Source: Astropecten irregularis (Eukaryota; Echinodermata; Asteroidea; Paxillosida; Astropectinidae). From it: a stretch of DNA of 64,000 nt. The stretch is taken from NCBI GenBank assembly GCA_963971285.1, contig OZ020254.1:17576932-17640931 (forward strand). Reading direction: 5' to 3'. This document shows, piece by piece, positions 22,653-36,066 of the stretch (positions are counted from its first letter, which is position 1; every line of letters begins with the position of its first letter). Below the pieces are notes generated by a model. It was not told where the DNA came from and ran no database searches. It worked only from the letters and a program-made list of their open reading frames with translations. The position numbers and the translations under genes are program-made.

Positions 22653-24671
22653 CTGCACAAGGATAAGCACAAACACCATGAAGAGCTGCACGCCGGGTGA
22701 GATAAACCGAGGCCGTCCAGCAGACTTCTTACCAGCTCTGAAGATACGATAAATCCTACTCACTTTGAGTAAGGTTGGAGCGTAGGTCAATGTAAAGCAC
22801 AGATTAACCATGGCCTTGGATAAACAACAGGTGGCAGAAGTGGGATGCGATATCAGCAGAAAGGTAGAGACGAAGGCTAGGAAGAGACCGATGACATTGA
22901 CGGCGCTCAACTCACGGCTGGTTGCTTTGATTACACTGTGCTTACGGTAAACAGTCATACCAAATGCTATCAGCCCTGCCAGAAAAAAACCGACGCATGA
23001 TAGGATTAAAATAGATAGGTGAAGTGTGTCAGTCCAGTCAGTAGCTTTTGGAATGATCGGGATACAAGACAAACGGTCCTCATCAGGCCACTCGGTCTCC
23101 TCGCACTCCATACATTCTGTATTATTGACAACAACAGCATACGCCTCGCATTGGAAACAACCAAAGCAGCATTTTTCTTCCAATGGAGCAAGTTTGTAAC
23201 CTGCTTTGCAGACGTCTACACATGTTGAAGTTGGAACATTGCTTGAACCAGATGGCCAGATGATATCTTGATACATTTCCAGACGCCGCTCTGGAGGAGC
23301 CAATGCATCCCATATGCCCACCGTAACCACTCTGAACTTGCCGTCATCAATCTGTACATTGAGTACTTGGTATTTGCCCTCCATGTCGCCATCTTGGTTG
23401 AACTGAAAACGTCCTCTAACTCCTTCAAAGCTGACTTGCTTGAGATGGGTCAGAAGGTCTTTTCCGTTCAGAGTGCTGGTAGCTGATGAATTTACGAGGG
23501 ATTGTATTGCATAGGCAAATGCGTATACAGCATCGACTACTGGAGCCATGAGGGATCCTGTGTTGTATTGCTCGAGATGGGGCATACCACAACGTTCGTC
23601 AACCCACACGGTGCAATTATTGACTGTCTCCCAGTTGCTCAAGAAGAGCTCAAACCAGGGGTTCTTCTCAATTGCACGTCTCTCCAAGTTTGATAGATAA
23701 TAGAGGAAGCCTTCGGGCTCCGGATTGTGAAGGCCGGTGAACAGGGATCCTTTTGGCGCCCCATCAGAAAGACTCAACGCCCAATAATCACTACCAAACC
23801 ATATGAAATGCCCCTCCTTACCGTTATCTCCTTCTACAGCTTTGACGATCATTCGCGCTAAAGTTGGTTCCGCAAAGACAACGATAACACGAGCCTTTTC
23901 AGCCTCCCACACCAAAGTGGAAACTTCCTCCAGTTCGGAGGTTGTAGGGGACAACTGAATAGGAAGAGACAGAGCTACGCAGATGCCTCTACTCTTAGCT
24001 AGTATCTCTACAGCGTTGGCACCTCGGATTCCATATGTGTCTGCCATGTATAAAATCACTATAAAGTCCCATCCCATGTGGGAGATGATGTCTACTATGG
24101 CCTGAGCTTGTAAACGATCTGGAGGAACAGACCGAAGGAAAAATGGAAATCTTGTTTTATCGCTGAGTTCGTCACTCGTTGCACCGTATGATATCATTGG
24201 TGTCTGGTACAGATCTGCAACTGCTCCAGTGACTATACTTCTCGTGCTTGTTAACGGACCAATGATTCCTGGCACCTTTCTGGACGTTCCATGGGATGAG
24301 TTCGCGCTCTTAGGAGAATGGTCTGGCTGACTTATGCATGTTGAATCTGCCTGAACCACAGACAATGCAGCAAACAAAGCATCGTCCTCAGTTCGGCAAC
24401 TGTCTCGGATTTCAAAACCAAGATTGATGTCGGGCAGCAGGTCGCTCCTGTTGTTTATCTGATCGATGGCAAACACCATGGCCTCAGCAAACTGTACAGA
24501 CGACATCGATGGAACATCTTCACATCTGTCAGACCTTAAAGGAAATATTCCACCGAGTTGGATGTCTCCCTGGCGAATATACACTAACTCAGATGACAGT
24601 CTTGTTGTTTCCACGTCCATAGTCAGACCAAATAGTAATGATATGCACAGCGTTATGTTTACGGACAACAT
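22653..24671 (-). CDS. mGluR-like class C GPCR, variable exon B
   Basis: This is a 673-codon exon; joined to the constant exon it gives an 837-residue receptor. The start at 24671 opens a signal peptide (MLSVNITLCISLLFGLT) before YIRQGDIQLGGIFPL. The VFT keeps the class C backbone-binding positions (LTST, GATSDELSD, PPDRLQ, ADTYGIRG) and has Asp in FGSDYW. The loop cysteine is displaced (STCISQ instead of DHCPKS). The CRD has nine cysteines, then TM1 to mid-TM4. The donor is CAG|GTAAAG. It is the variable exon nearest the constant exon and the most conventional gene model. Read-through would add 43 residues to a stop at 22521. Its 5' end resembles exon C and not the MSGTQ type. Confidence 0.93.
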
Positions 24672-25692
24672 GATGTTCCTTTTGGTACTATTAACATTCG
24701 CTGATGAAGCTAAAAATTTTAATAAAAATATAACTGCTCAAAAAGATACCCTAGTGCTGTTTTGATCAAGGCAGTATCAGAAAGGGCCAGCAAGCTTTCT
24801 CTAGTCAAACTGGAGCTCCCATCTCTTATACAACCGGGTTTTGCGAAATGAATGATGCTTGAGGAAGATGGTACTGTACCTTATACATGATATCCAATCG
24901 AGATGGAAGCGCATTGTGTGTGTCTATTGAATGAACAGCAAGATCAACAAAAACTAATCAAAATAAATCTAATTCTGCATTGAATCACAAATCTCATGCT
25001 GGATCTGCGGCAGGATAATTCGGCTGCTTTGAAATTTCGTTCTTTTGTTTCGTTATTCAGATATCAAAAACAGTACGTACAAAGGATGTTCGCCAAAGGT
25101 TAATAACGAGGACGTAATTGATATGTGCTGGAGAACTTGTACCGCGGGACGTTCGGCGAAGATAAGATTAATGTTGTAGAGTTAGAAGTAGCATAATACA
25201 AAATCCCTTCTTATTATTGAAGGACAATTGCAAGAACTGAGGCTGAGAAATGTAATGGAATCTGCAATTTCCCTGAGAGTCCAGGCAATGAAGTCAGTGA
25301 CTCCAACTCTCTCCCCTTCTTCCTTATCGAATCAATACCACTATTCACTGCTGCTCATAGATCATTGACTGGGTAGTCAAGTCTACAAGACTGTAGTGTG
25401 TGCATGTATCTTCAAGTTTGTGTATTTATTCAGAGTGAAAAGTGTCAATAAATTTCTCGATAGAAATGGCTGTCCCTGAAAACGCGTGCTGTAACGAACT
25501 TTGTGTTGCATTTGGTATGTACACATGACAGTGAAATCCGTCTTTGTGCCAAATTTGAGATCGTAAACTTGAAACAAAGAGGAGTGCTTCGTACAATTAT
25601 GTAAAAACGTTCTTTGGGATGAGAGGGCTCTGACACTTAAAGAGCAAAACCACAATGAATATGCAAACAAAGTCTGAGGTTTGCCATTTTAC
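24672..25692. other. interval between exons C and B
   Basis: No exon here and no TM5-TM7 coding sequence on the minus strand. It should include the promoter of exon B. On the minus strand TTATATTTTTATTAAAA lies some 50-70 bases before the start codon, a possible TATA-like element. Short open frames in 25383-25670 are unrelated to the family. Confidence 0.5.
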
Positions 25693-27720
25693 CTGTATCA
25701 GGATCAGCAGAAACGCCATGAAGAGCTGCACGCCTGGTGAGATCCAACGAGGCCGTCCAGCAGACTTCTTACCAGCTCTGAAGATACGATAGATCCTACT
25801 CACTTTGAGTAAGGCTGGAGCGTAGGTCAATGTATAGCACAGACTAATCATAGCCTTAGAGAAGCAACAGGTGGCAGAAGTGGGATGTGATATCAGCAGA
25901 AAGGTAGAGACAAATGCTAGGAAGAGACCGATGATATTGACGGCGCTCAGCTCACGGCTGGTTGCTTTGATTACACTGTGGTTACGGTAAACAGTCATAC
26001 CAAATGCTACTAGCCCAGACAGAAGGAAGCCGACGCATGATAGGATCACAATAGACAGGTGTAGTGTGTCAGTCCAGTCAGTAGCTTTTGGAATGATCGG
26101 GATACAAGACAAACGGTCCTCATCAGGCCACTCGGTCTCCTCACAATCCATACATTCTGTATTGTTGACAACAACAGCATACGCCTCGCATTGGAAACAT
26201 CCAAAGCAGCACTTTTCTTCCAATGGAGCAAGTCTATAACCTGCTTGGCAGACATCTACGCATGTTGAAGCTGGAACTTCGGTTGAACCAGATGGCCAGA
26301 TAATATCTTTATACATTTCCAGACGCCGTTCTGGAGGAGCCAATGCATCCCATATGCCCACCGTAACCACTCTGAACTTGCCGTCATCAATTTGTACATT
26401 GAGTATTTGGTATTTGCCCTCCATGTCGCCATCTTGGTTGAACTGGAAACGTCCTCTAACTCCTTCAAAGCTGACTTGCTTGAGATGGGTCAGATGGTCT
26501 TCAGACTCATTCAGAGTGCTGGTATCTGATGAATTCACGAGGGAATGAATTGCATACGCAATTGCGTATACGGCATCGATTACTGGAGCCATGAGGGATC
26601 CTGTGTTATATTGCTCGAGATGAGGCATACCACAACGTTCGTCAACCCACACGGTGCAATTATTGTTTGTCTCCCAGTTGCTCAAGAAGAGCTCAAACCA
26701 GGGGTTCTTGTCAATTGCACGTCTCTCCAAGTTTGATAGATAATCGAAGAATCCTTTCGGCTCCGGATTGTGAAGGCCGGTGAACAGGGATCCTTTTGGT
26801 GCGTCTTGGGAAAGTTTGAAAGCCCAACCGTCACTGCCAAACCATATGAAATGCCCCTCCTTACCTTCATCTCCTTCTACAGCTTTGACGATCATTTCCC
26901 CTAGGGATGAACCCCCGAAGACAACTACCACGCGAGCCTTTTGTGCCTTCCATACCAAGCTGGAAACTTTCTCCAGTTCCGAAGTTGTTGGTTTCTTTTG
27001 CACAGGTACTGAAAGAGCTATGCAGATTCCCCTTCTCTCAGCTAGTTCTTCTAAAGTGTGGGCACCTCGGATCCCGTACGTGCTCGCCGTGTATACAACT
27101 GATATATAATCCCAGCCGATATAGGTGATGACATCTACCATTGCCTGAGCTTGTAAACGATCTGGAGGCACAGACCGAAGGAAAAATTGAAATCTTGTTT
27201 TATCGCTGAGTTCATCACTCGTTGCACTGTATGATACCATTGGTGTCTCGTATAGATCAGCAACTGCTCCAGTGACTATACTTCTCGTGCTTGTTAACGG
27301 ACCAATGATTCCTAACACCTTTCTGGGCCTTCCATGGGATGTGTTCGCGCTCTTAGGACAAGGGTCTGCTTGAGTAACGGATGTTGTATCTGCCTGAACC
27401 ATAGACAGTGCAGCGAACAAGGCATCGTCTTCAGACTTGCAACTGTCTCTGATTTCAAAACCAAGACTGATGTTGGGCAGCAGGTCGCTCCTGTTGTTTA
27501 TCTCTTCGATGGCAAACACCATAGCTTCCACAAGCTGTACAGACCACATCGATGGAACAGCTTCACATCTGTCAGACCTGACAGGGAAAAGCCCACCGAT
27601 TTGGATGTCTCCCTGACGTATGTAGAATATGTGAGACGGCAGTCGGGTAGTTTCCGTTATCATTATCATGCTAAAACTGGCAAAAAGTAATGATACGCAT
27701 TGGATGCACATGAACAACAT
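25693..27720 (-). CDS. mGluR-like class C GPCR, variable exon C
   Basis: This is a 676-codon exon. I prefer the Met at 27720 (MLFMCIQCVSLLFASFSMIM signal peptide), which aligns with exon B, over the in-frame Met ten codons upstream. The VFT keeps the backbone-binding motifs and has Asp in GSDGW, the same residue mGluR1 uses at position 318. The loop cysteine corresponding to the mGluR inter-subunit disulfide is present (ADPCPKS). The CRD has nine cysteines, then TM1 to mid-TM4. The donor is CAG|GTAAAA at 25693/25692, 4.1 kb from the shared acceptor. With B it forms a 5'-end type distinguished by the ETTRL segment after the signal peptide. Confidence 0.92.
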
Positions 27721-29119
27721 GTTGGTATTTTTGTTATCACAAACATTCACTGATTCAGCTTAAACGTATGCAATTAGCACGAAGAGTGAAATAAACTTCG
27801 CCTAAGAGACATACATCGATGCAGTTTACATGACAAGACTAGCACTAGCAAAAGGTCTGCAGTGTAATACTATGCAGGCATCTCTTGTCTATTATTATAT
27901 ACTCATCCGAACGACTGGTTTTCAAAGGGAGTAATGCTTGCTGATGAGCACGAAGGACATTAAATATTGGACATCAGCCCGGAAAAGGAAGCAGAGACAT
28001 CCTCTGGGTACGTCTATCGAATAAAATAAAAGGCATCACATTGAAAGCAGATTATTTCTGCTTTCAAACGCAGACCTTATGCCGGATTAATTAAAGGCAG
28101 GAAAAGCCCACTGCCTTGACATTTCTATATTCTTTTCATAATGTAGATTTCACCGTCCAGAACGGAAACTGCGTATTCCCAAAGTGATACAATCCGCCCG
28201 TAATTGCTAGTCTATTGAAAAACATGCATGCACCACGGGAATTGCAGAAAACGGGTTTGTAGAGCAGTCACAAAACAGTCTACACAATTAATCGTTTCAT
28301 AATTCAAGAGTGATGCATCGATTTACCTAACGGTCTTGAATGGAATGTGCTATTCCTTCGAGTCTTGTCAATGACATAAGTGATTTTAAGTCTGATTCAT
28401 GCAAGCTTTGTCCAATAAACTTGTGTTCCTTGTAATACAGCGCAGATGCTTCAAATGATTTTATCTTCATCGCAACGCAAGCCACATCGTTTACAACGAC
28501 TTAGACCAAGAAAGCATTTGTGTCGTTTTGCAAATAATTAGAAAAACATATTAAAAATATCTTGAGATGGAAATTTTATCTTTAAGTACTTCTGCGTGAT
28601 TCTAGCAACCGAACTCGTTAAAACAATAGTTTTTTTCGTACATTTCTCCTGATCAAACATGAGTTTTAAACAGATTATTTGAATATGAATACATTTAGCT
28701 TACACTAGCCACAATGAACTCGTTTAGGTTTTGATGACAATTTACAACAGTGAAAATAAAGATTTCTATGCAGGGAGCGAACTTTGATCTTTCCATTTTG
28801 CAAAACGCGAATAATTCATGTACAATAAAAATAACCCGGAGTGAACAGTACCAATTACTTTCTTGACAAACAGAGATGTTTCTGAAGAAACGTGTGCTTT
28901 AATTGACGGTGCGTTATTTCGGTTTGTACATTAAAATCCGTACTTGTGTCGAAATTTGATAACATAATCTTTAAAGTTCCTTGAAAAAAAGGTGTTCCGA
29001 TTATTATTGCTACAATCATGTTAAAACATTCCTGATGATGAGTGGCTGAGAGCTCTTTAAACCTTGAAGTGAAAAACCACCATGAACATTCACGAAAAGT
29101 CAGAGATTTGAATGTTTAC
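27721..29119. other. interval between exons D and C
   Basis: AT-rich, with no family-related coding sequence and no TM5-TM7 exon. A short hairpin (TGAAAGCAGA ... TCTGCTTTCA) lies near 28040-28070. The promoter of exon C would lie at its left end. Confidence 0.5.
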
Positions 29120-31132
29120 CTGTATAAGGATCAGCAGAAACACCATAAAGAGCTGCACGCCGGGTGAGATCCAACGAGGCCGCCCAGCAGACTTCTTACC
29201 AGCTCTGAAGATACGATAGATCCTACTCACTTTGAGTAAGGTTGGTGCGTAGGTCAATGTAAAGCACAAATTAACAAAAGCCTTGGATAAACAACAGGTG
29301 GCAGAAGTGGGATGCGATATCAGAAGAAAAGTAGAGACGAAGGCTAGAAAGAGACCGATGACATTGACGGCGCTCAACTCACGACTGGTTGCTTTGATTA
29401 CACTGTGGTTACGGTATACAGTCATACCAAATGCTATCAGCCCAGATAGAATAAAGCCGACGCATGATAGGATCACAATAGACAGGTGTAGTGTGTCAGT
29501 CCAGTCAGTAACTTTTGGAATGATCGGGATACAAGACAAACGGTCCTCATCAGGCCACTCGGTCTCTTCGCACTCCATACATTCTGTATTGTTGACAACA
29601 ACAGCATACGCCTCACATTGGAAACAACCAAAGCAGCATTTTTCTTCCAATGGAGCAAGTCTGTATCCTGCTTTGCAGACGTCTACGCATGTCGAAGCTG
29701 GAACTTCAGTCGAACCAGATGGCCAGATGATATCTTGATACATTTCCAGACGCCGCTCTGGAGGAGCCAATGCATCCCATATGCCCACCGTAACCACTCT
29801 GAACTTTCCGCCATCTCCTTGTACATTGAGTATTTGGTATTTGCCCTCCATGTCGCCATCTTGGCTGAACTGAAAGCGTCCTCTAACTCCTTCAAAGCTG
29901 ACTTGCTTGAGATGGGTCAGAAGATCTATTCCGTTTTGAGTGCTGATATTTGATGAATTTACGAGGGAATGTATTGCATAGGCAAATGCGTATACGGCAT
30001 CGATTACTGGAGCCATGAGGGATCCTGTGTTGTATAGCTCGAGATGAGGCATACCACAACGTTCGTCAACCCACACGGTGCAATTATTGACTGTCTCCCA
30101 GTTGCTCAAGAAGAGCTCAAACCAGGGGTTCTTCTCAATTGCACGTCTCTCCAAGTTTGATAGATAATCAAAGAATCCTTTGGGCTCCGGATTATGAAGG
30201 CCGGTGAAGAGGGATCCTTTTGGTGCCCCTTGGGAAAGATCAAAAGCCCACGCCTCGCTGCCAAACCAAATGAAATGCCCCTCCTTACCTTCATCTGCCT
30301 CCACAACTTTGACTATCATTTCTCCTAGGTTTGAACCACCGAAGACAACTACCACGCGAGCCTTTTGTGCGTTCCATACAAAGCTGGAAACTTTGTCAAG
30401 TTCGGACGTTGTAGGTTTCTTTTGAACAGGCAGAGACAGAGCTACGCAGATGCCCCTTCTCTCAGCTAGTACCTTTAAAGCGTGGGCACCTCGGATCCCA
30501 TAGGTGCTTGCCGTGTATATGACAGATATATAGTTCCAGCCCATGTAGGTGATGACATCCACCATGGCCTGAGCTTGTAAACGATCTGGAGGAACAGACC
30601 GAAGGAAAAATGGAAATCTTGATTTATCGCTGAGTTCATCACTCGTTGCACCGTATGATATCATTGGTGTCTGGTACAGATCGGCAACTGCTCCAGTGAC
30701 TATACTTCTCGTGCTACTTATCGGACCTATGATTCCCTGTACCTTTCTGGGCGTTCCATGGGATGTGTTCGCGCTCTTAGGACAATGGTCTTCTTGAGTA
30801 ACGGATGTTGTATCTTCCTGAACCATAGACAGTGCAGCGAACAAGGCATCGTCCTCAGTCCGGCAACTGTCTCGTATTTCAAAACCAAGACTGATGTTGG
30901 GCAGCAGGTCGCTCCTGTTGTTGATCTGTTCAATAGCAAACACCATGGCCTCAGCAAGCTGTAAGTTCCCCATCGAAGGAACAGCTTCACATCTGTAGGA
31001 CCTCAATGGAAAGATCCCACCGAATTGGATGTCTCCCTTTCGGGTGTATAATACCCGAGCTGCTGGTAAAGCAACCACTATTGCCGCACACAGGAGTAAT
31101 GACACACCCAAGACCATCTGAGTACCTGACAT
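29120..31132 (-). CDS. mGluR-like class C GPCR, variable exon D (reference member)
   Basis: This is a 671-codon exon; the start at 31132 gives the signal peptide MSGTQMVLGVSLLLCAAIVV. The VFT spans about 30-475, with C117 in the dimer-cysteine loop, T141, T163, D183, Y211 and E293 at the mGluR1 positions S165, T188, D208, Y236 and D318. Position 59 is Leu where mGluR1 has Arg78, and the Lys409 position (397-398) is Ser/Thr. The CRD cysteines are 482, 486, 499, 500, 503, 506, 518, 521 and 534. TM1 spans about 546-570, TM2 586-605, TM3 613-638, and intracellular loop 2 RIFRAGKKSAGRPRW precedes TM4, cut after Q671. The donor is CAG|GTAAAC. Spliced to 21054-21548 it gives 835 residues. Its ectodomain is nearly the same as that of exon G. 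Confidence 0.93.
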
Positions 31133-31180
31133 GATTTCCTTCAATCTGTTTGCTGTAGTATGGTAGAAAATTACTAACGA

Positions 31181-31210
31181 AGAGAAACGATAGAGTGTTT
31201 GCAAACTTAA
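31181..31210 (-). promoter_or_regulatory. conserved upstream box 1, exon D
   Basis: On the minus strand TAAGTTTGCAAACACTCTAT followed by CGTTTCTCT lies about 49 bases before the start codon. The same box at nearly the same distance precedes exons E (35629-35658), G (44481-44510) and K (61464-61493). It may be part of a core promoter or a 5' leader. Shared descent alone could also explain it. Confidence 0.4.
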
Positions 31211-31287
31211 TCACATTTTTTATCCTGAGAGTCTCGAGTTTCAGTTATCTCTTTAATTCCTCGAAGGTTGAAGATCTGCGCCTATAT

Positions 31288-31304
31288 CCTATTGGAGATT
31301 TCAC
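31288..31304 (-). promoter_or_regulatory. conserved upstream box 2, exon D
   Basis: On the minus strand GTGAAATCTCCAATAGG lies about 156 bases upstream of the start codon. Close copies lie upstream of E (36069-36085), G (44923-44939) and K (61552-61568). Confidence 0.35.
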
Positions 31305-33566
31305 TTTCCTTTATCCTTCCAGAGATATTGATGTTTGTCCGACATGGATATTCACTTGAACTCCTGGCTATGACTGCGATACAGACTGTGTGGGATGTAA
31401 TGCCTATGCAGCAAGTCAGACGAGTTGACGAAAATCCATTTCGTTCAGTGAAGTATCTCCTTGATAAAGGCACCTGCTATGTATACATCACCCGAACCGC
31501 AATCACAACGCGAGTGAACCGTCAATAGAATCGCACAGCTTTAAGTTCCATGATATACCAAGGAAAAATATCCTTCAAAGACCTGCCAATTTTCTTGAAA
31601 AACCTCTACTGCCTTCATACAAGCTACATTGATTGTGTAATGCTACAGCAATATCCAACACAAAATAGTCTGTGTCTGCGGTTTGTAATTTTCCCCTCTG
31701 ATTGGCTGCTAGAACCATTCACATAAACGTATACCCATTTTCATTATTTGATCATTTTTACTTGTTTATATTTTTATTATTGATTTTCTTATTTCGTTAG
31801 ATGTCTCCTAGGTATAATTTCGAGTAGAATTCTTTCAAAACGCCCTCTTTTCGCTGCACTGGCGAAAATTTAATGCAAAGAAAATTCAATTTGTAACCTT
31901 TAGGGGCATTGTCCACATAGTACATTGTGTATTCAATTTATTTCAATTTCTTTATTGTAGGAAAGAATTTCTATGGAGTGTGTTTTGTATCTATATCTTC
32001 GAACACTGCAGTCACGGACAAAAAGACCTATTGGAATTTATTCAATTTAAATATTAAACAATAGAACAGAAACAATCTTACGGATGCCGAACTGTGCACA
32101 CCATAGATATATTGAACCATACACCCGTGCCACATAAGTTAATTTACAGGCAATTAACGTTCCATGGAATCTTTAAGGGGAAATTTCATTCATCTTGAAA
32201 TTTTCCTGGGGCAGTAATAATTACTACTATAGCAAAATGACGTTTGTACAAGCAATACTTTCCTCTTACATGCGTTGTATAGTTAGTTGTTTCCTATAGT
32301 TGCCTGTAAAAGTAACCTCGTGTTACATGGCCATAGATAGATATACCTGCACACGGGTTCTGACAATTTGGCCAAGTTCAAACGCACATTTTGTTTCTGC
32401 ATTAAGATCACTTCATAAGTGACAGGAAAAATTTGCAACTGTTTTAGACCGTTTAGCGGATGAGCCGGCAGTAATCAGTGAAGGTTGGCCTAATGGAGAA
32501 ATGCGTTGTCTGGTGGTTTGCGCTAAAAAAATTAATATACACGAAATCCCATAGACCGGATATCCACGAAAGAGTCTATTTGCTTGGCCTTATTCACGTG
32601 ACCTTTTATATAGCGCTACAATAAACGACAAGACAAGGTTGAATGTAGTCTTGGTTCACGACGTTGTTATTACTCAACGTGCGAACCGATTCCCCTCACC
32701 GACCCGAACGCATGTACATGAACGTAAAGACCTATTATAACAACGTCTTGGGAATCCTGTAAAATCCCCCATCGAAAACCTTGGGGGACACACTGCAAAT
32801 GCGTTACTTTCGAAGCCAGATCACCTGTACGTAGGCCACAAGTCTTATGGGGTCGTGTATTAGGTATTTGTGTGGTAGACTAGTAATCATGTCGAATTGG
32901 TCGGTAGTTCATTGTATGATTGAGGTTGAATGTGCTACATCTATTGGCAAGCACTTAATATTGGCCGTAGCTTGATGTGTCTTTTGCCTGTAGTACTCGT
33001 CCTCACCTGGTAGTTCTGTCTAAAATGTATGTTACGCTATTACTACTAGTAAACCACATGTGTAACTGTTTCTGAGCACAGCCTGTCATGACTTACAGGT
33101 TCGTCACCAGAATATCCCGTAATACTAGAAAAAGGGTTGCAAGACTAAGAATCAGAATCTTGTCTGACTTGGTCTGGAGGTCGTGAAAGGTTGCCAAGGA
33201 CAGCCCCCAATTCTCCCAACAATTATCCAGACTGCAGTACCATGTACTGTGAGTCAAAGGCAATTAAGATTTGAAAGGTTACATGATGAATTAGCAACAA
33301 AAAAGCAAAGCATTCTGTTAAACACGTCCATTTAAACGTAATTTTAACTTTAAATCTTAACACCATACTTCAAAAGTGATGCCATCAAGAGACAAACCTG
33401 TCATGCTATCAGGGTCAAGGTAATGCATTTCCTCGTACGGTTTACACAAATGTTATGTTAACTGCGTGACGTTAAAGCTTTACAAAGCTGTGGATATTAT
33501 TAATCTGTTGCCGATAAAGAAATGGTTCAAAGTGAAAATTGAAATGACCAGCGTATCAATGTTTAC

Positions 33567-35579
33567 CTGTATAAGGATCAGCAGAAACGCCATAAAGAGC
33601 TGCACGCCTGGTGAGATCCAACGAGGCCGTCCAGCAGACTTCTTACCAGCTCTGAAGATACGATAGATCCTACTCACTTTGAGTAAGGTTGGAGCGTAGG
33701 TCAATGTAAAGCACAGATTAACCACAGCCTTAGAGAAACAACAGGTGGCAGAAGTGGGATGCGATATCAGCAGAAATGTAGAGACAAATGCTAGGAAGAG
33801 ACCGATGACATTGACGGCACTCAGCTCACGGCTGGTTGCTTTGATTACACTGCGGTTACGGTAAACAGTCATACCAAATGCTATCAGCCCAGACAGAATA
33901 AAGCCGACGCATGATAGGATTACAATTGACAGGTGTAGTGCGTCAGTCCAGTCAGTACCTTTTGGAATGATCGGGATACACGACAAACGGTCCTCATCAG
34001 ACCACTCGGTCTCCCCACAATCCATACATTCTGTATTATTGACAACAACAGCATACGCCTCACATTGGAAACAACCAAAGCAGCATTTTTCTTCCAATGG
34101 AGCAAGTCTGTAACCTGCTTGGCAGACGTCTACGCATGTTGAAGCTGGAACTTCAGTCGAACCAGATGGCCAGATAATATCTTGATCCATTTCCAGACGC
34201 CGTTCTGGAGGAGCCAATGCATCCCATATGCCCACCGTAACCACTCTGAACTTGCCGTCATCAATCTGTACATTGAGTATTTGGTATTTGCCCTCCATGT
34301 CGCCATCTTGGTTGAACTGAAAACGTCCTCTAACACCTTCAAAGCTGACTTGCTTGAGATGGGTCAGAAGGTCTTTTCCATTCAGAGTGCTGGTAGCTGA
34401 TGAATTCACGAGGGAATGTATTGCATAGGCAAATGCATATACGGCATCGACTACTGGAGCCATGAGGGATCCTGTGTTGTATTGCTCGAGATGAGGCATA
34501 CCACAACGTTCGTCAACCCACACGGTGCAATTATTGACTGTCTCCCAGTTGCTCAAGAAGAGCTCAAACCAGGGGTTCTTCTCAATTGCACGTCTCTCCA
34601 AGTTTGATAGATAATCAAAGAATCCTTTGGGCTCCGGATTGTGAAGGCCGGTGAACAGGGATCCTTTTGGTGCCCCGTCGGAAAGCCCTGACGCCCAAAA
34701 CTCACTACCAAACCAAATGAAATGTCCCTCCTTACCGCCATCTCCTTCTACAGCTTTGACTATCATTTCCCCTAGGGTTGAACCCCCGAAGACAACTACC
34801 ACGCGAGCCTTTTGTACCTTCCATACCAAGGTGGAAACTTTCTCAAGTTCGGACGTTGCAGGTTTTTTTTTAACAGGCAGAGACAGAGCTACGCATATTC
34901 CCCTTCTCTCAGCTAGTACCTCTAAAGCGTGGGCACCTCGGATCCCATAGGTGCTCGCCGTGTATATGACAGATATATAATCCCAGCCCATGTAGGTGAT
35001 GATATCAACCATGGCCTCAGCTTGTAAACGATCTGGAGGCACAGACCGAAGGAAAAATGGAAATCTTGTTTTATCGCTGAGTTCATCACTCGTTGCACCG
35101 TATGATACCATTGGTGTCTCGTACAGATCGGCAACAGCTCCAATGACTATACTTCTCGTGCTACTTATCGGACCAATGATTCCTAGCACCTTTCTGGGCG
35201 TTCCATGGGTTGAGTTCACATGTTGAGGACAATGGTCTTCTTCAGTAACGGATGTTGTATCTGCCTGAAGCATAGACAGTGCAGAGAACAAGGCATCGTC
35301 CTCAGTTCGGCAACTGTCTCGTATTTCAAAACCAAGACTGATGTCGGGCAGAAGGTCGGTTCTGTTGTTTACCTCTTCGATGGCAAACACCATGGCCTCA
35401 GCAAGCTGTAAGTTCCCCATCGAAGGAACAGCTTCACATCTGTAGGACCTCAATGGAAAGATGCCACCGAGTTGGATGTCTCCCTGTCGGATGTATAATA
35501 CCCGAGCTGCCGGTAAAGCAACCACTAGTGCCGCACACAGGAGTAATGACACACCCAAGACCATCTGAGTGCCTGACAT
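33567..35579 (-). CDS. mGluR-like class C GPCR, variable exon E
   Basis: This is a 671-codon exon; start at 35579 (MSGTQMVLGVSLLLCAALVV). The VFT motifs are conserved: ISST, GATSDELSD, PPDRLQ, STYGIRG, and Glu in FGSEFW. The loop cysteine is present (DHCPQHV). In the CRD, CGETEWSDED replaces the usual CEETEWPDED, the only member with this change. TM1 to mid-TM4 follow, then CAG|GTAAAC at 33567/33566. The last intron would be 12.0 kb. The donor type groups it with D. Upstream lie conserved box 1, a SINE, and box 2 on the far side of the SINE, followed by a truncated relic of another exon. Confidence 0.92.
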
Positions 35580-35730
35580 GATTTCTTTCAATCTGTTTGC
35601 TGTATTATGGTAGAAAATGAATCATGAAGAGAAACGATAGAGTGTTTGCAAACTTAATCAAGTTTTTCTATCCGGAAAGTGTCGACCTTTTGGTAATCTC
35701 TTTAATGCCTAGAAGGTTGAAGATCTGCTA

Positions 35731-36066
35731 TGGGGGCATAGGTGGCAAGTGTGTTAGGCACTTGCCTCTCACCAATGTGGCCCGGGTTCGAATCCGGCCT
35801 GGGCCATATGTGAGTAGAGTTGTGCGTTGGTTCTCTCCTATGCAACGAGGGTTTTTGTCGTGGTTCTCCGGTTTCCTCCCTCCACAAAAATCAAACCCTT
35901 TCCATCTCAGGCTGTACTCCGTGATCATATATGTGTTGATGTGGCTGGCAGCCAAGGGCGCCCATGAAAGCCTGCTACTCGATCACGTTGGAGTCTCATC
36001 CTTCGCAATTCAGCACCCCAGCTGCGAGTAAGGATGATTAGCCTCCCAAATTATTATTGTTATTAT
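35731..36066 (+). mobile_element. tRNA-derived SINE, copy 1
   Basis: A tRNA-like head carries a good B box (GGTTCGAATCC at about 35788). A conserved body (TTGGTTCTCTCCTATGCAAC ... GGTTTCCTCCCTCCACAAAA) and a tail of TTATTATTGTTATTAT follow. Exons D and K have the same upstream sequence without the element. The copy at 44582-44922 sits at the equivalent site, so insertion preceded that duplication. I could not define a clean target duplication. Confidence 0.8.

Larger units (their letters stand above)
31133..33566. other. interval between exons E and D
   Basis: The right part (about 33380-33566) is the 3' flank of exon E and is related to the flanks of F to K. The left part (31133-31700) is the 5' flank of D, with two conserved boxes and no SINE. 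The middle 1.6 kb shows nothing I can identify. No TM5-TM7 exon. Confidence 0.55.

Noticed and set aside
35740..35810. tRNA gene suggested by the B box GGTTCGAATCC
   Set aside because: The acceptor stem and A-box geometry are not those of a functional tRNA, and a SINE body and tail follow. It is the head of a SINE, also found at 44582.
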